DNA from: Leucothrix mucor | GTDB taxonomy: Bacteria > Pseudomonadota > Gammaproteobacteria > Thiotrichales > Thiotrichaceae | Length of the DNA: 6,263 nucleotides | NCBI GenBank assembly: GCA_011322515.1 | Contig: DRMS01000086.1 | Location: 1-6,263 of the forward strand | Reading direction: 5' to 3' | Shown: piece after piece, positions 1 to 5,716 of the stretch | Position numbering within the stretch: position 1 is the first letter of the stretch | How the letters are laid out: the number at the start of each line of letters is the position of its first letter | Translations under genes and position numbers: made by a program | Notes under the pieces: model-generated | What the model was told of the DNA's origin: nothing | The model's database searches: none | Seen by the model: only the letters and a program-made list of their open reading frames with translations

Positions 1-44
1 AAATAATCAACCGCAGGAGACTGCTTTTCTTGTGAGTCACTCAT
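1..44 (-). CDS. rnfE: Rnf complex subunit RnfE, N-terminal fragment (cut by window edge)
   Basis: Only the first 14 codons are visible (MSDSQEKQSPAVDY), and the gene continues beyond base 1. The ATG (44-42) overlaps the TGA stop of rnfG (43-41) as ATGA. It is preceded by a clear AGGAGA ribosome binding site (56-51), about 7 nt upstream. The call rests mainly on context: in proteobacterial rnf operons the gene after rnfG is rnfE, an integral membrane subunit homologous to RnfA. RnfE and RnfA together form the membrane core that holds a 2Fe-2S cluster. The visible residues are the polar N-terminal extension before the first expected membrane segment, so no diagnostic motif can be seen. From memory, this leader is somewhat longer than in E. 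coli RsxE. Confidence 0.82.
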   Translation of the reverse strand, partial: MSDSQEKQSPAVDY

Positions 45-694
45 TTTTTGTCTCCTGTGTGATTGGCTATGGGGTCTTTAAACAGTTGTTGCATATTCTT
101 ATGAGCATAGATCAAGACATCTTCAACTAAGTTGACAATGGCGCGTGGGGTAATGGTTGCCCCTGTAAATTGATCAAATTCCCCCCCATCACGTTTGACT
201 GCCCATGACTTTGTGGATGGATTGGTTAGAAATTTACCTTTAAATCCCAATATCCAATCACTTTTAGCGACTTCAATTTTATCACCTAAACCTGGGGTTT
301 CTTTATGCTCGACAACTCGTACACCCGCAAGATGTTGATCCGCATAATTTACCGCGACCAATAAGGTAATTGCACCACTATAGCCCTGTAAGGTGGTGAC
401 TCTAAAGATGGCAGCAACAGGTTGACCCTCTTTGCTTCTTGCTAGATAAACCGTGGCATCATAGGGTAAGCCTATTTCTTCTGCGCTAATGATTTTATTG
501 GCATTATTTAAGTCGTTTGCATAGTGAGAGGCATCCAGTACCTCGTTCCATTTTTGTTGTAGTGCCATGCGTTGATTTTCAGCAATTTGATCATGAGTGA
601 TAAGATTAGCAGTGGCTACAAAGAGCACCCCAACAAGGGCGTAAAAGCTGAGTAATAAGCTGGATTTGCGCATGGCATTGAGTAGTCGTCTCAT
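41..694 (-). CDS. rnfG: Rnf complex subunit RnfG (covalent FMN, periplasmic domain)
   Basis: This 217-residue protein is an electron-carrying subunit of the Rnf ion-translocating NADH:ferredoxin oxidoreductase. One N-terminal membrane segment (about residues 11-31) anchors an FMN-binding domain expected on the periplasmic side. Family signatures are GYSGAITLLV (104-113), EHKETPGLGDKIE (129-141) and the flavinylation motif FDQFTGATIT (173-182). In this family the FMN is joined by a phosphoester bond to the last Thr of TGAT, here Thr180, by the ApbE flavin transferase. No apbE gene is in the window. The ATG (694-692) overlaps the rnfD stop by one base (TAATG) and follows a G-rich AGGGGGG site inside the last codons of rnfD. 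Length agrees with the family (about 200-220 residues). A second Met at residue 8 is a possible alternative start but lacks that ribosome binding site. Confidence 0.96.
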   Translation of the reverse strand: MRRLLNAMRKSSLLLSFYALVGVLFVATANLITHDQIAENQRMALQQKWNEVLDASHYANDLNNANKIISAEEIGLPYDATVYLARSKEGQPVAAIFRVTTLQGYSGAITLLVAVNYADQHLAGVRVVEHKETPGLGDKIEVAKSDWILGFKGKFLTNPSTKSWAVKRDGGEFDQFTGATITPRAIVNLVEDVLIYAHKNMQQLFKDPIANHTGDKK

Positions 695-1740
695 TATTTC
701 CCCCCTGACTTTGCACCAAATACACGTGGCTGGGTGAAATAATCAATCATCGGTACTGACATATTCATAATCAAAACAGAAAATGCAATAGCATCAGGGT
801 AATTGCCCCATGTCCTAATCACATAGATAAAGAAGCCAATGCTTGCACCATAAAACAATTGACCGCGCGGTGTGGTGGAAGCTGATACAGGATCAGTGGC
901 GATAAAAAATGCACCTAATAACGTTGCACCACTAAATAAGTGAAACAAGGGTGATTGGCGCATATCAGGCTCTAACCAGCCAAAAATAGCCGCGACAACG
1001 GCGAGGGTTAATAGCAATGAAACAGGAATGCGCCAGTTAATAATGCCTTTATAAAGTAGCCATAAACCACCGCCTAAATAAGCGAGGCTAACCAGTTCCC
1101 ACGCCTTTCCTGAGGCAAAACCATAGCCATTGGTTTGCATTACTTCAGAAAAATAATGCCCTGATTTTAACTCTATTTTCATATCATCCAGTGGAGTTGC
1201 CATTGTGATAGCATCCCACTGATCAATACTATAAAGGCTTTCAAAACCAGTAAAAACAATGCGGAGGGAATCTGCTAAGGAAGGCATAAAGTCATTGCTA
1301 AACTCAGGGCTAATCCATTGTGTCATTTCTAATGGAAAAGAGACGATTAAGACAGCAAAACCAACCATTGCAGGATTGAATGGGTTATAACCTAAACCAC
1401 CGTAAAGATGTTTTGCGATCACAATGGCGAAAAACAGACCTACCATTAAGATCCACCAAGGGGCAAGCGGCGGTATGCTCAAGGCAAATAAACAGGCGGT
1501 TACAATGGCGCTATAATCCGCTAGAAAGGGTTTAATAGGTCGCTTGCGCAACCATAGTGATAAGATTTCAAAGCCAAGCGCAATCAGTATGGCGAGAACG
1601 ATATTGATCAATACGCCCCAACCATAGAAATAGAACATCACTAACACACCAGGGATTAGTGCATAGAGTACCTGTCGCATAACACTGCCGATATTGGATG
1701 TGCTGCCTGTAAAAGGTGAATTGTCTGTTTTAAATTCCAT
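694..1740 (-). CDS. rnfD: Rnf complex subunit RnfD (membrane subunit, covalent FMN)
   Basis: This 348-residue integral membrane subunit of the Rnf complex belongs to the NqrB/RnfD family. Hydrophobic segments occur near residues 23-38, 42-64, 78-108, 123-137, 215-230, 240-254, 265-282 and 297-330, in line with a multi-pass protein. Conserved blocks include IPPLAPWW (89-96), HLYGGLGYNPFNPAMVGF (111-128), SGATLLGAFFIATDPVSAST (270-289) and GNYPDAIAFSVL (312-323). The FMN-attachment segment reads DAITMATPLD (176-185), so the acceptor is inferred to be Thr182. E. coli RsxD, from memory, has DGISQATPLD at the same place. Length is close to the E. coli protein (352). The ATG lies 5 nt after the rnfC stop and has no good Shine-Dalgarno, which suggests translation coupled to rnfC. 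Confidence 0.96.
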   Translation of the reverse strand: MEFKTDNSPFTGSTSNIGSVMRQVLYALIPGVLVMFYFYGWGVLINIVLAILIALGFEILSLWLRKRPIKPFLADYSAIVTACLFALSIPPLAPWWILMVGLFFAIVIAKHLYGGLGYNPFNPAMVGFAVLIVSFPLEMTQWISPEFSNDFMPSLADSLRIVFTGFESLYSIDQWDAITMATPLDDMKIELKSGHYFSEVMQTNGYGFASGKAWELVSLAYLGGGLWLLYKGIINWRIPVSLLLTLAVVAAIFGWLEPDMRQSPLFHLFSGATLLGAFFIATDPVSASTTPRGQLFYGASIGFFIYVIRTWGNYPDAIAFSVLIMNMSVPMIDYFTQPRVFGAKSGGK

Positions 1741-1745
1741 ATAGG

Positions 1746-3359
1746 TTAATGCTCAATTTTCCGTGCTCGTTCTGCTTTCTTAGCCTTCGTTCTTGCTAAT
1801 GCTGCTTTAATAGCCGCAGCTTTAGGGTCATCCTCAACCTTCTCTCCAGCTACTTTCTTCTTGGCTGCCATTGCTGCTTTTTTCTTCTGCAAAGCTTCTT
1901 TATGTTTACGCCTTTTTTCCTCACGTTCTTGTTTTTCTCGTGCTTTTCTAAACTCAAGAAACTCATGCCGTTTACGTGATAGATCTGATTTTTTCAGGGC
2001 GACTTCTTGGACGTGTATTTCAGATTTAGCAAAACGGAAATAACTCACTAAAGGAATATGGCTAGGACAGACAAAATCACAGCAACCACATTCAATACAG
2101 CTATTTAAATTATGTGCTGTAACCCGTTCAAAATCTTTAGCCTGTGTATGCCAATAAAGCTGTTGCGGTAATAATTCCGCAGGGCAGACCTGCATGCATT
2201 GTCCACAGCGAATACAAGGCATTTGTGGTTGTGATGCATGAATGGAATGCGCTTGTTGCAATGATGTAACTGAAGCAACTAAAAAGCAATTACTCGCTTT
2301 TACCATTGGATTATTATCATTTTTTAGCGGAATTCCCATCATCGGACCGCCCATAATTAAGCGTTGTGCGTTAGCCGTATAACCGCCTGCTTGTTCTATT
2401 AAATCACTAATAGGCGTGCCAATTAAGGCTTCCATATTTTGTGGCTGTTTAACCCCATCGCCTGTAATAGTGAGGACTCGTGAGATTAGAGGCTCGCCTT
2501 TAACCACTGCTTTATATAGGGCATAGGTGGTGGCAATATTATGACAAAGAATATCCAGATCAAGTGGGATATCGCCAGCAGGGACTTCTTTACCCGTTAG
2601 GATTTTAATTAATTGTTTTTCACCGCCACTTGGATACAAAGTAGGAATAGCGCAGATATGTACTTTATCCAGTGACTCGGTAGCACGTTGCATCGCACTA
2701 ATGGCTTCAGGTTTATTGTCTTCAATGCCTACTAAGCATTGCTGTGGTTTTAATAATTGCAGTAAGATACGAATACCCGTAACGATCTCATCCGCACGTT
2801 CGCGCATTAATAAATCATCACAACTAATATAGGGTTCACATTCAGCACCATTGATCACCAGTGTTTCAATCTGATGTTTAGTCGATGAGCTCACTTTGAC
2901 ATAAGAAGGAAAAGCAGCGCCCCCTAAGCCAACCAAACCTGCTTCATCAATGCGTTTTAATAGCCGCTCATTATCAATTTGTGCAAAATCAATATAAGGG
3001 GGTAGCCGACAGTCTCCCCAGTTATCTTTACCATCGAGTATTAATTCAATACATAAAGCATCCAATGCAGATGGGTGCGGTATCGCCTGTTTTTCTATTT
3101 TGCCAATGATTCCAGAGCTAGGCGCATGAATCGACGCGCCTAATTGTCCATCCGCCATTTTAGCAATCAGTTGCCCTTTAAAGACCTGCTCACCGCTAGC
3201 AACCAATACCTCAGTCGGTGCACCAATATGTTGCTGCACAGGAATAATCAAGCGTTTGGGAAGTTTAACAGTGCTAATAGGGCAGGTAGTGGATTGTTCT
3301 TTATTAAACTCAGGGTGTACACCGCCATGAAACGTCCAGATTTTGCGCTCAGACTTCAT
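1746..3359 (-). CDS. rnfC: Rnf complex subunit RnfC (NADH/FMN-binding, two 4Fe-4S clusters)
   Basis: This 537-residue peripheral cytoplasmic subunit is thought to oxidise NADH and pass electrons through FMN and two 4Fe-4S clusters. It is related to the NADH-binding subunit of complex I. The N-terminal RnfC domain starts with HGGVHPE (11-17) and has a barrel-sandwich-like part (about 40-110) with ASGEQVFKGQ (54-63). The nucleotide-binding part has GLGGAAFPSYVKV (144-156), NGAECEPYISCDD (170-182) and GGPMMG (337-342). Two ferredoxin-type motifs follow: Cys382, 385, 388, 392 and Cys421, 424, 427, 431. The last ~85 residues are a charged Lys/Ala/Glu/Arg-rich helical tail, much shorter than the repetitive tail of E. 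coli RsxC (about 740 residues in total, from memory). The start is supported by AAGGAG, 7 nt upstream of the ATG. The ATG overlaps the rnfB stop as ATGA. Confidence 0.97.
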   Translation of the reverse strand: MKSERKIWTFHGGVHPEFNKEQSTTCPISTVKLPKRLIIPVQQHIGAPTEVLVASGEQVFKGQLIAKMADGQLGASIHAPSSGIIGKIEKQAIPHPSALDALCIELILDGKDNWGDCRLPPYIDFAQIDNERLLKRIDEAGLVGLGGAAFPSYVKVSSSTKHQIETLVINGAECEPYISCDDLLMRERADEIVTGIRILLQLLKPQQCLVGIEDNKPEAISAMQRATESLDKVHICAIPTLYPSGGEKQLIKILTGKEVPAGDIPLDLDILCHNIATTYALYKAVVKGEPLISRVLTITGDGVKQPQNMEALIGTPISDLIEQAGGYTANAQRLIMGGPMMGIPLKNDNNPMVKASNCFLVASVTSLQQAHSIHASQPQMPCIRCGQCMQVCPAELLPQQLYWHTQAKDFERVTAHNLNSCIECGCCDFVCPSHIPLVSYFRFAKSEIHVQEVALKKSDLSRKRHEFLEFRKAREKQEREEKRRKHKEALQKKKAAMAAKKKVAGEKVEDDPKAAAIKAALARTKAKKAERARKIEH

Positions 3360-3961
3360 GCTTGCACTCCTTCTTTAGTCTCAATTTTTACCGCAATATT
3401 ATGTAATGCGGAATATGGCTCAGGGTGCTTCCAGTTGCTTGGTGTTGTTTTAATCGGCTCCATTACAATGCAATCCACAGGGCAGGGGGGGAGACATAAA
3501 ACACAACCTGTACACTCGGATGCAATCACCGTGTGCATATGTTTAGCAGAGCCGACAATGGCATCCACAGGGCAAGCTTGAATACAAAGCGTGCAACCAA
3601 TGCACTCATCTTCAATAATAACGGCAACGGTAGGCACATCTGAAGCTTCTGTAAGTTCTTCATTTAATGGCTCGGGCTCTATACCCAGCAAATCAGCCAA
3701 GGCTAAAATAGTCGCTTCACCGCCTGGAGGACATTGATTAATACCACTTTCACCTTTGGCAATCGCCTCAGCATAAGGGCGACAACCTGCGTAACTGCAC
3801 TGACCGCATTGCGTCTGTGGTAACAGTGAATCAATTTTATCAGTAATCGGATCGCCTTCAACCTTAAAGCGTACTGAGGCATAGCCCAAGATCAAGCCAA
3901 AAAAGGCAGCTATCCCCACGATGACCAGCACTGACAAGATTATTTCAATCATTACTGTCAT
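3356..3961 (-). CDS. rnfB: Rnf complex subunit RnfB (ferredoxin-interacting, three 4Fe-4S motifs)
   Basis: This 201-residue iron-sulfur subunit connects the Rnf complex to soluble ferredoxin. An N-terminal membrane helix (about residues 5-28) is followed by the Fe-S domain motif of the RnfB family, with Cys52, Cys55 and Cys60 in CGQCSYAGC plus Cys77 in NQCPPGGE. A two-cluster ferredoxin domain comes next, with Cys120, 123, 126, 130 and Cys150, 153, 156, 160, each set ending in CP. The motif DPITDKIDSLLPQTQCGQC matches the conserved family segment. Length agrees with E. coli RsxB (192, from memory), apart from a slightly longer C-terminus. The ATG (3961-3959) overlaps the rnfA stop as ATGA. 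A second ATG three codons in (3952) gives an equally plausible N-terminus, and neither has a strong ribosome binding site, so coupling to rnfA is likely. Confidence 0.97.
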   Translation of the reverse strand: MTVMIEIILSVLVIVGIAAFFGLILGYASVRFKVEGDPITDKIDSLLPQTQCGQCSYAGCRPYAEAIAKGESGINQCPPGGEATILALADLLGIEPEPLNEELTEASDVPTVAVIIEDECIGCTLCIQACPVDAIVGSAKHMHTVIASECTGCVLCLPPCPVDCIVMEPIKTTPSNWKHPEPYSALHNIAVKIETKEGVQA

Positions 3962-4539
3962 GTTTTGATCAAGCCTGTAAAGCCCATAAATGCCAACGCC
4001 ATTAAACCTGCGGTAATCATCGCAATAGCGCTTCCTTGAAACACCTCAGGCACATCTGATGCGTTAATGCGTTCACGTAATGCGGCAAATAAGACCAAAA
4101 TTAAGGTAAAGCCCATTGCAGAACCAAAACCATACAAACCTGATTCTATAAAACCATTTGATTTTTGGACATTGAGTAGCGCAACCCCTAATACCGCGCA
4201 GTTTGTGGTAATAAGTGGTAAATAAATACCCAAAACATTGTGTAATAAAGGACTCGTTTTATGCACAACCAATTCGGTAAAACCAACAATACCTGCTATG
4301 ACAAGGATAAAACTAATCGTGCGTAGATATTCCAAACCATTCGGCAGGAGTAAATAGGTATGAATGAGATAACTCATAATCGATGAAAGTGTTAATACAA
4401 AAACTGTCGCCAAGCCCATACCAATCGCCGTTTCTAGCTTACGAGACACGCCCATAAAAGGGCATAAACCCAAAAACTGGGATAGCACGATATTATTGAC
4501 CCACACGGTGCCAATAATTATAAAGAAATATTCGATCAT
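3958..4539 (-). CDS. rnfA: Rnf complex subunit RnfA (integral membrane core)
   Basis: This 193-residue membrane subunit of the Rnf complex (RnfA/NqrE family) is the first gene of the operon. About six hydrophobic segments are visible, near residues 2-24, 38-59, 72-92, 102-123, 137-154 and 170-190. Family blocks are GTVWVNN (10-16), FLGLCPFMGVSRKLETA (22-38) and LPLITTNCAVLGVALLN (107-123). Cys26 in GLCPF and Cys114 in TTNCA are the conserved cysteines tied to the RnfA/RnfE 2Fe-2S cluster in this family. The reading frame stays open upstream to a TTG at 4596, which would add 19 residues. I chose the ATG at 4539 because it gives exactly the E. coli length and the usual N-terminus (MIEYFFIIIGT, like MTDYLLLFVGT, from memory). 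The sequence before this ATG is pyrimidine-rich with no recognisable Shine-Dalgarno, which is unusual for the lead gene. Confidence 0.96.
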   Translation of the reverse strand: MIEYFFIIIGTVWVNNIVLSQFLGLCPFMGVSRKLETAIGMGLATVFVLTLSSIMSYLIHTYLLLPNGLEYLRTISFILVIAGIVGFTELVVHKTSPLLHNVLGIYLPLITTNCAVLGVALLNVQKSNGFIESGLYGFGSAMGFTLILVLFAALRERINASDVPEVFQGSAIAMITAGLMALAFMGFTGLIKT

Positions 4540-4558
4540 AGAAGTAGAGCAACAGAAA

Positions 4559-4586
4559 ATGTCAAAGAAGGATGCTATTTTGACAT
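4559..4586. promoter_or_regulatory. Inverted repeat in the rnfA leader (operator or leader hairpin)
   Basis: A perfect 8-bp inverted repeat, ATGTCAAA (4559-4566) and TTTGACAT (4579-4586), is separated by 12 nt. It lies 20-47 nt upstream of the rnfA ATG on the side from which the operon is read. As DNA it could be a dimeric regulator site; as RNA it would form a small hairpin just before the start codon. It does not match the FNR consensus (TTGAT-N4-ATCAA). No known regulator can be named from the sequence. Confidence 0.35.
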
Positions 4587-4610
4587 AGCAAACCAAGTAA
4601 GCCTAATTTA

Positions 4611-4654
4611 ATTATAAAGATCATCAAGGTGCCTTATCGAGAGTTTAGATTATA
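4611..4654 (-). promoter_or_regulatory. Putative rnf operon promoter region (two TATAAT -10 elements)
   Basis: Two perfect TATAAT hexamers face rnfA: one at 4654-4649 and one at 4616-4611. The first would start transcription near 4642, giving a leader of about 100 nt; the second would start near 4604. Neither has a recognisable TTGACA-like -35 at 16-18 nt, nor a TG extension. In such AT-rich DNA one of them may be chance. If a promoter is real here, a weak -35 would fit activator dependence, but that is inference. Confidence 0.35.
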
Positions 4655-4661
4655 CGGGATG

Positions 4662-4769
4662 TTAAGGTAAGCCACTGATGAAGCGCATTGATATACAGCA
4701 ATAACCTCATTATTAGTGAAAATTAGGATAATACCCAAGGAAAAAACGTCAATAATTTTAAGGTTAAGC
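4662..4769. repeat. Pair of near-identical motifs TTAAGGT(T)AAGC
   Basis: TTAAGGTAAGC occurs at 4662-4672 and TTAAGGTTAAGC at 4758-4769, both on the plus strand; they differ by one inserted T. The first lies in the spacer/-35 area of the upstream rnf-facing TATAAT. The second covers the -35 position of the rpiA promoter. They could be sites for one regulator acting on both divergent genes, or a coincidence of two short AT-rich words. The feature spans both copies; the bases between them are not part of the repeat. Confidence 0.25.
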
Positions 4770-4786
4770 AATAGTTCAGGTATTAT
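4758..4786 (+). promoter_or_regulatory. Putative rpiA promoter
   Basis: TATTAT (4781-4786, five of six matches to TATAAT) lies 17 nt downstream of TTAAGG (4758-4763), a weak -35 with three matches. Transcription would begin near 4793, leaving a short leader of about 24 nt. That leader contains the Shine-Dalgarno GGAG at 4804-4807, 9 nt before the rpiA ATG. Spacing and position are good, but the -35 is poor. Confidence 0.45.
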
Positions 4787-4816
4787 ACGCGCAATTTAAA
4801 AACGGAGAAAAACAAA

Positions 4817-5470
4817 ATGACGCAAGATGAAATGAAAAAAGCGGCAGCGGCAGCGGCAATTGAATATATTGAGCCTGGTATGGTAGTCGGCATAGGAACA
4901 GGCTCGACGGCTAATCATTTTATTGATTTATTAGCCGAAATAAAACATAAAATTGATGCAACGGTAGCAAGCTCAGTGGCTAGTGCGGATCGTTTAAAAG
5001 CACATGGTATTACAGTTTTAGATTTAAACTATGCAGGTGCTTTATCACTTTATGTTGATGGTGCGGATGAGTCAAATAAAGAGCTACACCTTATAAAAGG
5101 CGGTGGCGGTGCATTGACCCGCGAGAAGATTGTTGCAGCCGCCAGTGAAAAATTTATTTGTATTGCAGATGAGACTAAATTAGTTGATACACTAGGTCAA
5201 TTTCCATTACCTGTAGAAGTGATCCCAATGGCGCAAAGTTATATTGGTCGTGAAATTGTAAAAATGGGCGGCAAGCCTGTATTACGTGAAGGTTTTACCA
5301 CGGATAATGGTAATATTATTATTGACATACACAATATGGAAATAAGCAATCCGATAAAAATGGAAGCAGATTTCAATAAGCTTGCAGGTGTGGTAACGGT
5401 TGGTTTATTTGCCTCTCGCCCTGCGGATGTATTGATCTTGGGTACACCGAATGGTGCTGTGACGGTTTAA
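4817..5470 (+). CDS. rpiA: Ribose-5-phosphate isomerase A
   Basis: This 217-residue cytoplasmic enzyme interconverts ribose 5-phosphate and ribulose 5-phosphate in the non-oxidative pentose phosphate pathway. It is readily recognised: the start MTQDEMKKA resembles E. coli RpiA (219 residues, MTQDELKKA, from memory). The phosphate-binding loop is GIGTGSTANHFI (25-36). The active-site motifs are YVDGADE (79-85) and KGGGGALTREK (94-104), so Asp81, Asp84, Lys94 and the catalytic base Glu103 fall at the E. coli numbering. Further family blocks are EKFICIADETK (111-121), FPLPVEVIPMA (129-139) and GVVTVGLFA (191-199). The ATG has GGAG 9 nt upstream. It is transcribed divergently from the rnf operon and appears to be a single gene, although the next terminator lies about 170 nt past the stop, after the structured segment described at 5505-5640. 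Confidence 0.97.
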   Translation: MTQDEMKKAAAAAAIEYIEPGMVVGIGTGSTANHFIDLLAEIKHKIDATVASSVASADRLKAHGITVLDLNYAGALSLYVDGADESNKELHLIKGGGGALTREKIVAAASEKFICIADETKLVDTLGQFPLPVEVIPMAQSYIGREIVKMGGKPVLREGFTTDNGNIIIDIHNMEISNPIKMEADFNKLAGVVTVGLFASRPADVLILGTPNGAVTV

Positions 5471-5500
5471 TCTATATATTTTAGCCCTAATTAAAGCGCC

Positions 5501-5629
5501 ATGATTAAGAAGTTCCAAGCAATGATTCTATCCATCTTACTTGCCCTTTTGCTCCTGCTTGAATCATCTCAATCGTTGTATAGAGTAATTATGCCCCTCT
5601 TGAGATGCTCCAATCAGGAATTGTCTTGA
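5501..5629 (+). CDS. Possible 42-residue hydrophobic small protein
   Basis: A 42-codon open frame begins MIKKFQAMILSILLALLLL and ends with a TGA 9 nt before the terminator hairpin. The N-terminus has two lysines. It is followed by a leucine-rich hydrophobic run (about residues 8-20) long enough to be most of a membrane helix, and a short polar tail with one cysteine. No family is recognised. Support is weak: no good Shine-Dalgarno precedes the ATG, which follows AAAGCGCC. The frame also overlaps a long RNA-like hairpin whose 5' arm covers codons 2-7, so it may be an accident of a non-coding RNA. If real, it has the look of a small membrane peptide, such as a leader-type or type I toxin-like peptide; that is speculation. 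Confidence 0.25.
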   Translation: MIKKFQAMILSILLALLLLLESSQSLYRVIMPLLRCSNQELS

Positions 5630-5640
5630 AACTTCCTTAA
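5505..5640 (+). ncRNA. Candidate structured small RNA: long irregular hairpin with a 29-nt bulge
   Basis: Hand-folding gives one long stem. The outer arm 5505-5519 pairs with 5625-5640: 14 pairs, one C/A mismatch and one bulged C (5636). CAAT (5520-5523) pairs with ATTG (5620-5623), with T5624 bulged. The inner arm 5553-5572 pairs with 5600-5619 at 17 of 20 positions, closing a 27-nt loop (5573-5599). Thus nearly all of 5600-5640 is paired, and 5524-5552, a pyrimidine-rich stretch, bulges from the 5' side. The intrinsic terminator follows directly. A TATATT (5475-5480) just after the rpiA stop could act as a -10 with a start near 5487, but its -35 is poor, so processing from the rpiA transcript is equally possible. 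The call is a small RNA or structured 3' UTR. Alternatives are a palindromic repeat element or a small-peptide mRNA. I see no match to 6S, SRP or tmRNA. Confidence 0.5.
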
Positions 5641-5671
5641 AACCAGCTTTTTGCTGGTTTTTTATTTATTG
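5639..5671 (+). terminator. Rho-independent terminator after rpiA / small RNA candidate
   Basis: A perfect 9-bp stem, AAAACCAGC (5639-5647) and GCTGGTTTT (5653-5661), has a 5-nt TTTTT loop and is followed by TTTATTTATT. Orientation fits ending transcripts that read through rpiA or start after it. The A-rich 5' flank and T-rich 3' flank mean it could act weakly on minus-strand transcripts too, but none is evident there. Its first two bases overlap the outer stem of the upstream fold. Confidence 0.87.
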
Positions 5672-5680
5672 TGCTACACT
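5651..5680 (+). promoter_or_regulatory. Putative promoter of the DUF302-like gene
   Basis: TGCTACACT contains an extended -10 (TG at 5672-5673, then TACACT at 5675-5680, four of six matches). A poor -35, TTGCTG (5651-5656), lies 18 nt upstream, inside the terminator stem. Transcription would start near 5687, about 30 nt before the ATG at 5717. Because a terminator separates this gene from rpiA, some promoter in this short gap is expected. Confidence 0.35.
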
Positions 5681-5716
5681 CAGTAAACCTTTAACCCCAC
5701 TGCTAGGGCTACCTAT

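Noticed and set aside
176..185. RnfD/RnfG flavinylation motifs as unusual variants (coordinates are RnfD residues)
   Set aside because: RnfD reads DAITMATPLD rather than SGAT, but E. coli RsxD also departs from SGAT here (DGISQATPLD, from memory). The acceptor Thr is kept, so this is ordinary.
1861..2043. Plus-strand open frame of 60 codons
   Set aside because: It lies wholly antisense to the Lys/Ala-rich tail of rnfC, whose codon bias creates open complementary frames; no ribosome binding site or family pattern.
3144..3581. Plus-strand open frame of 145 codons
   Set aside because: It is antisense across the rnfC/rnfB junction, both of which are unmistakable genes; the translation has no recognisable motif.
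4540..4596. 19-residue N-terminal extension of RnfA from a TTG at 4596
   Set aside because: The extension is not family-like, and the ATG at 4539 gives the standard 193-residue RnfA. The extension region also contains the inverted repeat at 4559-4586.
4678..4704. Tiny plus-strand frame MKRIDIQQ in front of rpiA as a possible leader peptide
   Set aside because: Only 8 codons, no ribosome binding site, and upstream of the predicted rpiA transcription start.
5471..5661. 6S, SRP or tmRNA gene
   Set aside because: I do not see the characteristic conserved blocks of any of these (for example the SRP GGAA/GNRA hairpin or a tRNA-like end). Only the general stem-bubble outline resembles 6S RNA.
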